This document shows positions 51,506 through 61,064 of a stretch of DNA of 64,000 nucleotides, piece after piece; within the stretch, counting starts at the first letter, position 1, and the number at the start of each line of letters is the position of its first letter. Position numbers and translations under genes: made by a program. This stretch comes from Paludibacteraceae bacterium (lineage in GTDB: Bacteria > Bacteroidota > Bacteroidia > Bacteroidales > Paludibacteraceae), in contig JAGBCD010000025.1 in assembly GCA_017938155.1 (NCBI GenBank), forward strand, positions 62,001 through 126,000, written 5' to 3'. Below the pieces are notes generated by a model. The model was given only the letters and a program-made list of their open reading frames with translations. It did no database searches and had not been told where the DNA came from.

Positions 51506-51664
51506 ATGAAACGTACATTTCAACCATCACAACGCAAAAGACGTAACAAACATGGTTTCTTAGAGAGAATGGCTACCGCTAATGGTCGTCGTGTATTAGC
51601 TGCTCGTCGCGCTAAAGGACGTAAGAAACTTACAGTAGCAGACGAAGGACGTCATAAATATTAA
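51506..51664 (+). CDS. rpmH: 50S ribosomal protein L34
   Basis: A 52-residue basic protein, [40 protein letters not shown] ending [13 protein letters not shown]. The MKRTFQPS...KRRNKHGF...RM signature and small size are those of L34. It belongs to the large ribosomal subunit. Own promoter at 51377, terminator at 51692; rbfA begins 115 bases downstream. Confidence 0.97.
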   Translation: MKRTFQPSQRKRRNKHGFLERMATANGRRVLAARRAKGRKKLTVADEGRHKY

Positions 51665-51691
51665 TCGTAAGTTACAATTTAATACATAATT

Positions 51692-51728
51692 AAGGGAAAA
51701 GAGATTTGTTCTCCTTTCCCTTGTTTTG
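51692..51728 (+). terminator. Intrinsic terminator after rpmH
   Basis: AAGGGAAAAGAG (51692-51703) pairs with CTCCTTTCCCTT (51711-51722), one bulge, followed by GTTTTG. Confidence 0.75.
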
Positions 51729-51778
51729 CAACCTATGGATATGTTTGTTGCATATTCATAAAAAAGTAAGTTGTTTAT

Positions 51779-52114
51779 ATGGAGAGTACACGTCAACACA
51801 AAGTGTCTCGTTTGATCCAAAAGGATTTGAGCGACATTCTCTTGCGTTATGCAAGATCCTTGTCTGGTACTTTAATCTCTGTAAGTGAAGTTCGAGTGAG
51901 TCCAGATTTAGCAATTGCTCACGTTTATTTGAGCATTTTCCCTCAAGATCGCATGGATAGCACCTTGTCCAAGGTAAATGAAGACAAAGGTAAGATTCGT
52001 GGCGAGATGGGGCGTTTGGAACGTCATCAGTTGCGTATTATCCCTGAATTGCATTTTCATTTAGACGACACGATTAATCGTATGGAGCGTATTGATACGT
52101 TGCTACAATCATAA
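51779..52114 (+). CDS. rbfA: Ribosome-binding factor A
   Basis: A 111-residue protein with the RbfA KH-like fold: RQHKVSRLIQKDLSDILLRY, then VSEVRVSPDLAIAHVYLSIF and the final RIIPELHFHLDDTINRMERI. It matures the 30S subunit by acting on the 16S 5' region. Follows rpmH and precedes the FtsX-like permease by 9 bases. Confidence 0.95.
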   Translation: MESTRQHKVSRLIQKDLSDILLRYARSLSGTLISVSEVRVSPDLAIAHVYLSIFPQDRMDSTLSKVNEDKGKIRGEMGRLERHQLRIIPELHFHLDDTINRMERIDTLLQS

Positions 52115-52123
52115 GTCTTTCCA

Positions 52124-53338
52124 TTGAAGTTTGAATTCAAAATAGCCTTGCGTTATCTCTTTGCCAAGAAGAGTTATAATGCTATCAACATTGTCAGCGG
52201 CGTTAGTTCTGCCGCTGTAGGAGTAGTAACGGCTGCCATGGTTTGTGTGCTGAGCGTTATGAATGGTTTTGGTGGTTTGATTGAGGAGATGTTTTCCGCT
52301 TTTGATCCAGACCTTCGCATCGTGGCCACGAATGGTAAATATTTTTCGTGTGATTCCTCTTCTTTTGATGCCGTGCGATGTATGGAGGATGTAGAAGTGT
52401 TTGCACGCACCATAGAAGAAACGGCACTTATTGAATTCTCAGACAAACAAATACCTGTAAAACTCAAGGGGGTTGATTCCACTTACCATCTGCTCAACCA
52501 GATTGATTCCATCCTCGTAGATGGTAAGTTTGTAGTGTATGATGGTGCTTTTGAGCGTTGTGTCATGGGGCAAGGGGTGGCTTCACAATTGAGTATTGGT
52601 GCTCATTTTGTGAAGGGAGTCCATTTGTATGCCCCCCGAAGAAATCATAAAGTTAATCTCTTACGTCCCGAAGATAGTTTCAAAGAGGCGGTATGTTTTA
52701 TCTCTGGTATTTTTGCTGTCCATCAAGTGAAATACGACAATCAGTTGTCGCTCATCTCGCTACCTTTGGCACGTTATTTATTTGAATACGAAGAAGATGA
52801 AGTAACTGCCATTGAGATCAAGTTGAAAGAAGGATGTTCTGTAAAGAAAGTGAAACGTGAGATACAACATGTATTGGGGGAAGAGTTTTTGGTTTTGGAT
52901 AAGTATGAGCAACAAGCGGACTTTTTCCGTATTATGCGTATTGAAAAAGTTCTAACGTACATCCTTTTAAGTTTCATTTTACTGATTGCCACTTTTAATA
53001 TTATTGGTAGTTTGACCATGCTAATTTTGGATAAGCAGGAAGACATCAAAATTTTGCATGGTATGGGGGCTAACAAACAAATGATTCGCCGCATTTTCCT
53101 CTTTGAAGGATGGTTAATCAGTAGTTTAGGCGCATGTATTGGTTTGATAGTTGGGGTATTGGTTTGCTTGAGTCAAGAATATTTTGGGTGGCTTAAGTTG
53201 GGTAATGGTTCGGAGTTTATTATCTCAGCCTACCCGATTGATTTGCAAGCTTTTGATCTTTTGTCAATAGCTTTGATTGTGCTCACGATAGGTTGGATAG
53301 CCGCATGGTATCCAACACATAAAATGAATATTAAATAA
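52124..53338 (+). CDS. FtsX/LolE-like ABC transporter permease
   Basis: A 404-residue inner membrane protein with the LolC/E-type layout: N-terminal helix (NAINIVSGVSSAAVGVVTAAM), a large periplasmic MacB-like domain, then three C-terminal helices (YILLSFILLIATFNIIGSLT with MLILDKQEDIKILHGMGANK). A TTG start is used, since the family begins KFEFKIALRYLFAKKSYNAI and no ATG is in frame upstream. It may extract lipoproteins for the outer membrane, but the ATPase partner is not adjacent. Two bases after its stop comes a lipoprotein gene. Confidence 0.88.
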   Translation: MKFEFKIALRYLFAKKSYNAINIVSGVSSAAVGVVTAAMVCVLSVMNGFGGLIEEMFSAFDPDLRIVATNGKYFSCDSSSFDAVRCMEDVEVFARTIEETALIEFSDKQIPVKLKGVDSTYHLLNQIDSILVDGKFVVYDGAFERCVMGQGVASQLSIGAHFVKGVHLYAPRRNHKVNLLRPEDSFKEAVCFISGIFAVHQVKYDNQLSLISLPLARYLFEYEEDEVTAIEIKLKEGCSVKKVKREIQHVLGEEFLVLDKYEQQADFFRIMRIEKVLTYILLSFILLIATFNIIGSLTMLILDKQEDIKILHGMGANKQMIRRIFLFEGWLISSLGACIGLIVGVLVCLSQEYFGWLKLGNGSEFIISAYPIDLQAFDLLSIALIVLTIGWIAAWYPTHKMNIK

Positions 53339-53339
53339 G

Positions 53340-53879
53340 ATGCGTATTCGACAATTACATATTCCTTTACTACTTATCCTACTATGGGTTGTCAGTAGTT
53401 GTGATAATCATGTCCCTAACAAGCAGACCACTTTAACCAATGTGGATTCGGTTTTTACGGTAGCAGAATTGCTATATCATGGTAATTTTTACCCTGGTAT
53501 AGAGAGTCATGTTTTGTCTTTGGACCTTTATAGTGATGGATTGTACATTGATTCATTGGGTTATATGCAAGGTAGTGGAACAAACATCTATTTCAGTGAT
53601 ATTTTCATCTCTCAGGCGGACACATGCCTTGTACAAGGGCTTTATAGTATTGATTCTACAGCGCTTCCTATGACTATTTTGCCTGGTCAAACGATAGAGG
53701 GGAATATCACGGGGGCGTATCTTTTGCTCGTTCAAGAAGGGCAAGTCAAACGCATTGAACTTTTTGAGTCTGGTTCTATTGATGTGATACAAGATGCTGA
53801 TTCATGTTGGATAACCATGCAATTGGTGACCACTAATCACAAAACATACAACGCTACATATATTGGTTTAGTCCCTTGA
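53340..53879 (+). CDS. Lipoprotein, DUF4738-like
   Basis: A 179-residue protein with signal and lipobox (LLILLWVVSSC, Cys21) and a beta-rich mature domain with no catalytic motif. Similar small lipoproteins follow FtsX-type permeases in Bacteroidales; DUF4738 is my tentative family. Its last 4 bases overlap the TTG start of xerD. Confidence 0.7.
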   Translation: MRIRQLHIPLLLILLWVVSSCDNHVPNKQTTLTNVDSVFTVAELLYHGNFYPGIESHVLSLDLYSDGLYIDSLGYMQGSGTNIYFSDIFISQADTCLVQGLYSIDSTALPMTILPGQTIEGNITGAYLLLVQEGQVKRIELFESGSIDVIQDADSCWITMQLVTTNHKTYNATYIGLVP

Positions 53880-54769
53880 TACGCAAGCAATACCATATCT
53901 ATTTGAAACTGGAGCGTGGGTTAAGTGAGAATACTATCTTAGCCTACGAGCAAGATTTGGATAAGTTGTATGCACATTTTCAGGAGCGTGAGAAAAAGCC
54001 AGAAGAAGCCACGCTTGATGATTTGCAAGATTTTATTTACACGCAGTTTGATTCGGCGAGCAATTCACGTTCCCAATCTCGCATTATTAGTGGCATTCAT
54101 TCTTTCTATCGTTTCTTACTTTACGAACATTATCGTGATGATGACCCTTCCGAATTGATTGAGATGCCTCGCAAGGAGAAGCATCTTCCAGAGGTATTGT
54201 CTCTTGAAGAGATTGATGCATTGGTTCAATCCGTTGACCTTAGTAAGGCAGAGGGGCATCGTAATCGTGCGATAATAGAGATGTTGTATGGTAGTGGTTT
54301 GCGTGTGAGTGAATTGGTAGAGCTTAAGTTGAGTGATATGTATCGTGAGGAAGGTTATATGCTTATCCATGGCAAAGGTAGCAAAGAACGTTTGGTTCCT
54401 ATTTCTCCTGAGGCAGAGAAATGGTTTCAATATTGGATGCAAGAGCGGTGCCATTGGTCCATCAAGCCTGAGTATGCTGATTATGCTTTTCTTAATCGCA
54501 GGGGAACTGCTTTGACACGAGCAATGATTTTTACTATTATCCGTCAATTGGCGTCAGTTGCAGGAATCAGGAAAACCATCTCCCCGCACACATTAAGGCA
54601 TTCTTTCGCCACTCATCTATTGCAAAATGGAGCCGATTTACTCATTATACAGCAGTTATTAGGGCATGAGTCGGTGACTACCACAGAGATATATACTCAT
54701 GTGGACATACAAGATTTGAGAAAAGCCATCCTGTTGCACCACCCTTCGAATCAACTTTCTTCTAAATGA
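53876..54769 (+). CDS. xerD: Tyrosine recombinase XerD
   Basis: A 297-residue recombinase: N-terminal SAM-like domain (YLKLERGLSENTILAYEQDL) and C-terminal catalytic domain with YGSGLRVSEL (Arg), GKGSKER (Lys), HTLRHSFATHLL (His-x-x-Arg), LGHESVTTTEIYTH (His and the Tyr nucleophile). It resolves chromosome dimers at dif with its partner. It starts at TTG (TTGA overlap with the upstream stop). The full catalytic set and length argue for XerD rather than an integrative-element integrase. Confidence 0.93.
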   Translation: MIRKQYHIYLKLERGLSENTILAYEQDLDKLYAHFQEREKKPEEATLDDLQDFIYTQFDSASNSRSQSRIISGIHSFYRFLLYEHYRDDDPSELIEMPRKEKHLPEVLSLEEIDALVQSVDLSKAEGHRNRAIIEMLYGSGLRVSELVELKLSDMYREEGYMLIHGKGSKERLVPISPEAEKWFQYWMQERCHWSIKPEYADYAFLNRRGTALTRAMIFTIIRQLASVAGIRKTISPHTLRHSFATHLLQNGADLLIIQQLLGHESVTTTEIYTHVDIQDLRKAILLHHPSNQLSSK

Positions 54770-57162
54770 AACGTTTGTGGCTCATATGGTTGTGTATAGG
54801 TGTGTCAGGATACATTGTGGCACAATCGCTGATGACAACTGTCGTAGGTGAAGTGTATGATGAACGCACGTTGATGCCTATTCCGAATGTAAATGTATAT
54901 ATCAAACATACTGAAATAGGTACCACAACAACCAACGAAGGTATATTTCTTCTTCGTGCTCCTATCAAACGCACAGCCCAGTTGGTAGTGTCTGCTATTG
55001 GATATAAGAAGCAGACGTTCAGGATTGAACCTGGGCAGGATGTGGGAATAGACATTGCATTGCAAGAACAGACTACTCAGTTAGCGGATATATTTATCGT
55101 TCCTGGGACAAATCCCGCCTTGGCTCTCATGCAGCGTGTTCGGGAGCACAAGAGGCAGAACACCTACCTTGTAGTAGAAGAGGATTACGATCATGATTTT
55201 GCAATGTATCTTAGTCACATTCATGCCAAGCATCTACGCAGACGTTTCTGGCAGCAGTTGTCTGATGGCATGATTGAGCAGGCAGACTCCACTTTTGCAA
55301 TGCCATTGTACGTGAGTCAAAGGCAGAATGGTCAAGTCAAAACCTATGCCACTATTATGACTGAGACAGACTATGATGCATTGTTGGCGGATGTTGATCG
55401 GTCGGTAAATTTTTACAGCAATACTTTTTCTCTATACGGCACCTCTTTTCTCAGTCCATTAGCGTCAAATGGTAATACGTATTATCACTACTATTTGGTG
55501 GACTCTTTCTATACCAATCAGGGCAAAGCCTATCTACTCCATTTCAAGGCTAAAAACCTCTACTACCCAACGTTCAATGGTCAGATGACGATAGATTCGG
55601 CCAGTTGTGCATTGTTGGATATTCGCGTGGAGTTACCGGAGCAAAGTAATGTAAATTTTCTGCGCGGCCTGAGCATTGAGCAACATTTTGATACACTTAC
55701 TCACGAGTTGCACCGCGAGCACACACACATCCTTTTGGATGTTGCTATCAAAGCAGACACATCTCGTACGTTCCCCACTGTACTTATGGAGCGCACGTTG
55801 CAAAAGTCCCATTCTCCCTTATTGCCTATCTCTACAGAACAGACTGCATGGGAACAAGTTCAATCCGTAGATACGTCACAAATACATGAGAGTATCATAC
55901 AACTAAACAATACCCCTATTTTTCGTATTGCTAAGTTCATCGCATACCTTGCACAACGTGCCAGTATTCCTACAGGAACGAAAGTAGATATAGGCAATGT
56001 GACTGAGATTATACATTTCAACCCTATAGAGAAAGTACGATTAGGTCTTCCTCTCAAGACCAACGAAAAACTTTGGAAGAACGTATGCTTGGAAGCGTAT
56101 GCTGCATATGGTTGGGGTGATCAAGCATGGAAAGGGATGGGTAAGATAGCCTTTAATCTTCCTACTCAAAGACGGAATATTCTCTCCTTATCATATTCGG
56201 ATGACTATGAGTTCACTGACTATTCTTCTTTCTCTGCAAATGTTCGGGAGAATGCCACATGGCTGAAGGATAGAAGTTTGACGAGTCTTATTTTCCGTCC
56301 CGTTTATTTGCACAACAAGCATCAGTATAATCTGGATATGCTTCGTGTGCGGCAGTTGGCATGCGAATTAGAGAGCGACTGGACGGAAAATCTTGAGTCG
56401 CAACTACATTTCTCTTTGGGCCGAATGGGTTATGGTCTGCCCACATCTAATTATGCGGCACAACCCTCGTTCCGCTATGCTCGTATAGGGGCAACATTCC
56501 GTTTGGGTTGGGGAGAAAAGAAAGTAGATTCCTATTTCCACCGCATACATGTCTATAGTCATTTGCCTATAGTTTTTATTAATGGAGAGGTAGGAAGTTT
56601 CCAATTGGAAGGAAGATCCAGTTATGAACTATTCAGTAGATTACGTCTAATGGTCAAACAGAATGTACCATTGGGAGTTGCAGGAGAGTTGAATTACCTT
56701 TTGGAGGGGGGTATCCTTTTTGGAAAGGTTCCTTATCCTTTACTTACCCATTTTGGTTCGAATGCATCCTATGCTTATCAGCAGGAGCATTTTGCTATGA
56801 TGCAATCCAATGTATATGCTGCTGATAATTACCTTACCTTGCATGCACAATGGAATGGTAAGGGTTGTTTGTTTGATTTGATTCCAGGTATTCAGCGACT
56901 CAACCTAAGAGAATTGGTTATGGTAAAGATGTTATGGGGAGGATTGCGTGAGCAGCATGATGCTGTTATTCCTATGCCTTTGGATGCAATGGGCAATCGA
57001 CTATACAATCAAGCCAATGTTCCTTATGTGGAAGTAGGCGTAGGTTTGGGAAATATTTTTCGTTTGATAGATATCTATTCTATTTGGCGTGTCACTCATA
57101 TGCACCAGCCTATCCATGAGCCCAAATGGAGTGTACGTTTTTGCTTCAATATTGACAAATAA
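54766..57162 (+). CDS. DUF5686-type outer membrane protein with carboxypeptidase-regulatory-like domain
   Basis: A 798-residue protein: signal peptide (MKRLWLIWLCIGVSGYIVAQ), a CarboxypepD_reg-like beta-sandwich (TTVVGEVYDERTLMPIPNVN to about residue 105), then a large beta-barrel of DUF5686 type ending MHQPIHEPKWSVRFCFNIDK. The N-terminal domain also occurs in SusC-like receptors; this protein lacks a TonB plug. Role unknown, probably outer membrane transport or assembly. It starts within the xerD stop (ATGA) so is coupled to it. Confidence 0.83.
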   Translation: MKRLWLIWLCIGVSGYIVAQSLMTTVVGEVYDERTLMPIPNVNVYIKHTEIGTTTTNEGIFLLRAPIKRTAQLVVSAIGYKKQTFRIEPGQDVGIDIALQEQTTQLADIFIVPGTNPALALMQRVREHKRQNTYLVVEEDYDHDFAMYLSHIHAKHLRRRFWQQLSDGMIEQADSTFAMPLYVSQRQNGQVKTYATIMTETDYDALLADVDRSVNFYSNTFSLYGTSFLSPLASNGNTYYHYYLVDSFYTNQGKAYLLHFKAKNLYYPTFNGQMTIDSASCALLDIRVELPEQSNVNFLRGLSIEQHFDTLTHELHREHTHILLDVAIKADTSRTFPTVLMERTLQKSHSPLLPISTEQTAWEQVQSVDTSQIHESIIQLNNTPIFRIAKFIAYLAQRASIPTGTKVDIGNVTEIIHFNPIEKVRLGLPLKTNEKLWKNVCLEAYAAYGWGDQAWKGMGKIAFNLPTQRRNILSLSYSDDYEFTDYSSFSANVRENATWLKDRSLTSLIFRPVYLHNKHQYNLDMLRVRQLACELESDWTENLESQLHFSLGRMGYGLPTSNYAAQPSFRYARIGATFRLGWGEKKVDSYFHRIHVYSHLPIVFINGEVGSFQLEGRSSYELFSRLRLMVKQNVPLGVAGELNYLLEGGILFGKVPYPLLTHFGSNASYAYQQEHFAMMQSNVYAADNYLTLHAQWNGKGCLFDLIPGIQRLNLRELVMVKMLWGGLREQHDAVIPMPLDAMGNRLYNQANVPYVEVGVGLGNIFRLIDIYSIWRVTHMHQPIHEPKWSVRFCFNIDK

Positions 57163-57185
57163 TTTGCACACTCAAAAAAATATAC

Positions 57186-57193
57186 TACCTTTG
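57186..57193 (+). promoter_or_regulatory. -7 promoter element of the DUF1294 gene
   Basis: TACCTTTG followed by CATAAAA, 17 bases before the ATG at 57211. Confidence 0.8.
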
Positions 57194-57210
57194 CATAAAA
57201 TTTAACGATT

Positions 57211-57528
57211 ATGCCTAACGAAATATTATATCCCCTTATTTTTATCGCTTTTACCAATTTATTAGCTTTTGTAGGAATGGGTGTTGACAAGTACAATGCC
57301 AAGCATCGTCATTTCCGTATTGAAGAACATACTTTGTTGTGTCTTGCTGTATTGGGAGGAGCTATTGGTATTTTGTTGGGCATGCTTATTTTTAGGCATA
57401 AAACAAAGAAAAAACGGTTCACAATTATGGTACCGCTTTTTCTTTTGATCGAAGCACTATTATGTGCTTGGTATATCCTTGATTTCTTGTATGGTCACGT
57501 TGACCTAAGTACGCTTCCCGCAGCTTAA
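57211..57528 (+). CDS. DUF1294 membrane protein
   Basis: A 105-residue protein with three or four hydrophobic helices. The motif [20 protein letters not shown] followed by [19 protein letters not shown] matches DUF1294, a small inner membrane family of unknown function. Its last 4 bases overlap the end of metG on the opposite strand. Separate promoter at 57186. Confidence 0.88.
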   Translation: MPNEILYPLIFIAFTNLLAFVGMGVDKYNAKHRHFRIEEHTLLCLAVLGGAIGILLGMLIFRHKTKKKRFTIMVPLFLLIEALLCAWYILDFLYGHVDLSTLPAA

Positions 57529-59600
57529 CCCACTTGGCTACCGTTCTTAACAGGTGCGGTAACGGTTGTTACCACCAGTTTGCCGTCTGCATCTACAGCC
57601 GACAACACCATTCCTTGTGATTCGATGCCCATCATTTTGCGTGGTGGGAAGTTGGCGATGAATAGTATTTGTTTGCCAACCAATTCTTCTGGGTTAGGAT
57701 AGCTGGTAGCTATTCCGCTCAAGATAGTGCGCACGCCTTTTCCGTCATCGATGCGTAATTGCAGCAGTCGTTCGCTTTTCTTCACGCGTGTGCATTCCAA
57801 TACTGTTCCTACGCGGATATCCGTTTTAGCAAACTCGTCTATATTGGTATCGGCTTTATATTCGGCTGGTACCCAATGTTTCAAAGCTTCCTCTTGCGCT
57901 TTCTTTTCGTTCTCTGCTTTGATACGAGCCAAGCGATCCAATTGGTATTGGATAGTCTCGTCTTCTATTTTCTCGAACAGCAGACTCACTTCGCCCAACG
58001 CATGACCTTCAGGTAATATTTGCATGTTTCCTAAATCCTCCCAAGTGGTTTGAGGCATATTGAGCATTGTATGTAGTTTTTGGCTTGAGAACGGCAAGAA
58101 TGGTTCAAAAGCGATGCTTAGGTTAGCTGCTATTTGTAATGAGATATTGAGGATAGTACCTGTACGTTGCAAGTCTTCTTTGGCCACTTTCCATGGTTCG
58201 GTATCTGCCAAGTACTTGTTGCCTATACGTGCCATATTCATAGCCACTTTCTGTGCATCTCTAAAGCGGAAATGGTCCAATAGTTCTTGCAATTGTCCTT
58301 TGATCTCTTCGCACTCTTGCAAGGTTTGTTGGTCATATTCGGTCAAGGCACCCAAAGCAGGTACAGCTCCGTTGAAGTATTTCTTGGTCAAGACCAATGC
58401 GCGGTTGACGAAGTTTCCGTAGATAGCGACCAGTTCGTTATTGTTGCGTGCTTGGAAGTCAGCCCAAGTGAAGTCATTATCTTTAGTCTCGGGTGCGTTG
58501 GCTGTCAGTACATAGCGCAAGACGTCTTGTTTGTTAGGGAAATCAACGAGGTACTCGTTCAGCCATACAGCCCAATTGCGTGAAGTACTTATTTTGTCTC
58601 CTTCTAAGTTGAGGAACTCGTTGCTTGGTACGTTATCTGGTAGGATGTATGATCCGTCGGCTTTAAGCATGGATGGGAAAACGATGCAGTGGAAAACGAT
58701 ATTATCTTTTCCGATGAAGTGAATCAATCGTGTTTCTTCATCTTTCCACCATTTCTCCCATGTGCCATATTTCTCTGGTTGTGCGTCACACAGTTCTTTG
58801 GTATTGCTGATATAGCCTATTGGTGCATCGAACCAAACGTATAGTACTTTGCCTTCAGCATTTTCTACGGGTACGGGTATACCCCAATTGAGGTCACGTG
58901 TCACGGCGCGAGGTTTGAGTCCTCCGTCCAGCCAAGACTTGCATTGTCCATACACATTGGTACGCCACTCTTTGTGGTTTTGGAGTATCCATTCTTCGAG
59001 CCATGATTGGTATTGGTCCAAAGGCAAGTACCAGTGAGTTGTTTCTTTTTTGGTCAATGGGTTACCATTGATAGCGTTATAAGGGTTGATGAGTTCATCT
59101 GGTGATAGCGTTGCACCACATTTCTCACATTGGTCGCCATAGGCTCCCATAACGTGGCAGCGAGGGCATTCGCCACGGATGTTTCTGTCGGTGAGAAACT
59201 CGTTTGTTTCTGGATCGTAGAATTGTTCGGTCGTTTGCTCGATGAACTTGCCCGTGTCGTATAGTTTACGGAAATAGTCAGCGGCAAAGCTATGATGAAT
59301 CTTGCTGGTAGTACGTGAATACACGTCGTAAGATATTCCGAATTCATCAAACGATCTTTGGATGATATTATGGTATCTATCCACCACTTCTTGTGTGGTT
59401 ATACCTTCTTCTCTTGCTCGAATTGTTACGGGTACGCCATGCTCATCACTACCTCCCACGAACAATACTTCTTCACCTTTGAGTCTAAGGTAACGAACAT
59501 AAATATCTGCGGGCACGTATACACCCGCCAAGTGGCCGATATGTACAGGGCCATTGGCATAAGGTAGAGCAGAAGTTACCAGCGTGCGTTTGAAAGTCAT
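57525..59600 (-). CDS. metG: Methionyl-tRNA synthetase
   Basis: A 691-residue class I synthetase. HIGH motif as [10 protein letters not shown], zinc knuckle [23 protein letters not shown] counterpart [10 protein letters not shown], and a C-terminal Trbp111-like tRNA-binding OB domain ([20 protein letters not shown]). It charges tRNA-Met. Gene order phoH-metG with 6 bases between; its 3' end meets the DUF1294 gene tail to tail. Confidence 0.97.
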   Translation of the reverse strand: MTFKRTLVTSALPYANGPVHIGHLAGVYVPADIYVRYLRLKGEEVLFVGGSDEHGVPVTIRAREEGITTQEVVDRYHNIIQRSFDEFGISYDVYSRTTSKIHHSFAADYFRKLYDTGKFIEQTTEQFYDPETNEFLTDRNIRGECPRCHVMGAYGDQCEKCGATLSPDELINPYNAINGNPLTKKETTHWYLPLDQYQSWLEEWILQNHKEWRTNVYGQCKSWLDGGLKPRAVTRDLNWGIPVPVENAEGKVLYVWFDAPIGYISNTKELCDAQPEKYGTWEKWWKDEETRLIHFIGKDNIVFHCIVFPSMLKADGSYILPDNVPSNEFLNLEGDKISTSRNWAVWLNEYLVDFPNKQDVLRYVLTANAPETKDNDFTWADFQARNNNELVAIYGNFVNRALVLTKKYFNGAVPALGALTEYDQQTLQECEEIKGQLQELLDHFRFRDAQKVAMNMARIGNKYLADTEPWKVAKEDLQRTGTILNISLQIAANLSIAFEPFLPFSSQKLHTMLNMPQTTWEDLGNMQILPEGHALGEVSLLFEKIEDETIQYQLDRLARIKAENEKKAQEEALKHWVPAEYKADTNIDEFAKTDIRVGTVLECTRVKKSERLLQLRIDDGKGVRTILSGIATSYPNPEELVGKQILFIANFPPRKMMGIESQGMVLSAVDADGKLVVTTVTAPVKNGSQVG

Positions 59601-59606
59601 AATAGA

Positions 59607-60563
59607 TCAATTTGTAGGGTTATTATTATTTTCTTTATGTTTGTTGTATGCATCGACGATATGTTTGACCAGAGGGTGTCTGACGATGTCTTTTTGTGAG
59701 AATTCGACTACGCGAATACCTTTGATATCTTGGAGTCGGTTGATGGCATCAAAGAGGCCAGATTTTTGGTTGGATGGCAAGTCTATTTGTGTCATATCTC
59801 CCGTCACAATCATTTTGCCATTCATTCCCAATCGTGTTAGGAACATTTTCAGCTGGGCAGCAGTGGCATTTTGTGCTTCATCTAATATCACGACTGCATC
59901 TGCCAATGTTCTTCCTCTCATGAAAGCCAGTGGAGCAATGCGAATTAGGCCGCGTTCCATGTATTCGTTTAGTTTGGCAGCGGGTATCATATCTTGCAAT
60001 GCGTCGTATAGTGGTTGCAAGTAAGGGTCTATTTTCTCCTTCATGTCTCCTGGCAAGAATCCTAATTTCTCGCCGGCTTCCACTGCAGGTCTTGACAAGA
60101 TGATGCGTTTGACTTCCCTATTCTTGAGCGCGCGCACAGCCAATGCGATGGCAGTATATGTTTTTCCACTGCCGGCAGGTCCTGTAGCGAATAGTAAATC
60201 GTTGTGGTTGTATGCTTCGACCAGTTTCTTTTGATTTTGGCTACGTGCTAAGATGGGTTTGCCATTTACGCCGTGTAGGATAAGATTTTCGTGTGCAAAG
60301 GCTTGTGGAGTCTCTCCGTGAATGAGTTGAAGGATATACTCCTCGGTAAGGGTGTTGCTTTGTATGCAAAACGACTCACACGAACGAACAGACTTCTCAA
60401 ACTTATTGATGGCAGTCTCCGAACCGCTGACCTTGATACGATAGCCTCTTGCCACCACCCTAACGTCGGGGTGTTGGTTGGCCAGGCAGGTCATATTCTT
60501 GTTGTTGAAGCCATAGAAGATGGCTGTATCTAAAGACTCTTTTAGTTCTATGATTTGTTCCAT
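59607..60563 (-). CDS. phoH: PhoH-like ATPase
   Basis: A 318-residue P-loop protein: N-terminal KH-like segment, then Walker A ATGPAGSGKTYTAIALAVRA, Walker B VVILDEAQNA and the C-terminal DIVRHPLVKHIVDAYNKH typical of PhoH/YbeZ. It belongs to a family of predicted RNA helicases linked to RNA decay and ribosome maturation. 3 bases after the HsdR_N-like gene. Confidence 0.95.
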   Translation of the reverse strand: MEQIIELKESLDTAIFYGFNNKNMTCLANQHPDVRVVARGYRIKVSGSETAINKFEKSVRSCESFCIQSNTLTEEYILQLIHGETPQAFAHENLILHGVNGKPILARSQNQKKLVEAYNHNDLLFATGPAGSGKTYTAIALAVRALKNREVKRIILSRPAVEAGEKLGFLPGDMKEKIDPYLQPLYDALQDMIPAAKLNEYMERGLIRIAPLAFMRGRTLADAVVILDEAQNATAAQLKMFLTRLGMNGKMIVTGDMTQIDLPSNQKSGLFDAINRLQDIKGIRVVEFSQKDIVRHPLVKHIVDAYNKHKENNNNPTN

Positions 60564-60566
60564 GCG

Positions 60567-61007
60567 TCAATCGTTTGCTAAATTTCCACTCATGTTCAAG
60601 GCTTGAAACGGCGGTATTTGTTTCAAAAAACGGCACTCATTCGGTAGCACTTGTGCAACAATGGTTTCGTTTCCATTGCTCAACATCAGGTAAGCAACAT
60701 TCAGGTGTCGGTTGTATATAGCCGCTTGGTCGAGCACATGTTGTGTGAGTGCGACTGTGGGGGCTTTGAACTCAATGAGCATCAGTGCTTGCATTTGTTG
60801 GTTATAGACGATAGCGTCGCATCGTTTTTGCAGGCCAGCCACCTCAATTGGCACTTCCACACCTATTAGGTTGTGGGGATAGTGGAAGTTCTTTTCCAGC
60901 GCGTGCAGCACTTGTTGTCGAACATTCTCCTCTGGCGTGAAGCGAACGTATCGTTTTCTCCACGCACAGAGGATATATTGTTTGCCATTTTGAGTTCGTA
61001 TGTTCAT
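60567..61007 (-). CDS. Type I restriction R-subunit N-terminal-domain-like protein (PF13588 type)
   Basis: A 146-residue protein: RTQNGKQYILCAWRKRYVRF TPEENVRQQVLHAL then VEVPIEVAGLQKRCDAIVYN and MLIEFKAP, a PD-(D/E)XK core (Asp...Glu-x-Lys). It is the stand-alone HSDR_N_2 domain that many Bacteroidetes keep near housekeeping genes; a nuclease activity is inferred. I take the ATG at 61007; an upstream GTG at 61046 would add 13 residues. It lies between glnS and phoH in the operon. Confidence 0.85.
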   Translation of the reverse strand: MNIRTQNGKQYILCAWRKRYVRFTPEENVRQQVLHALEKNFHYPHNLIGVEVPIEVAGLQKRCDAIVYNQQMQALMLIEFKAPTVALTQHVLDQAAIYNRHLNVAYLMLSNGNETIVAQVLPNECRFLKQIPPFQALNMSGNLAND

Positions 61008-61064
61008 TGCCTCTAAACGATAACCCAGAGGGCGTCCTATAGACACGTCGTGACGTTCTCTAAA

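Noticed and set aside
53876-54769. Integrase of a mobile element
   Set aside because: Length and motifs fit housekeeping XerD, and the neighbours are core or envelope genes with no element boundaries.
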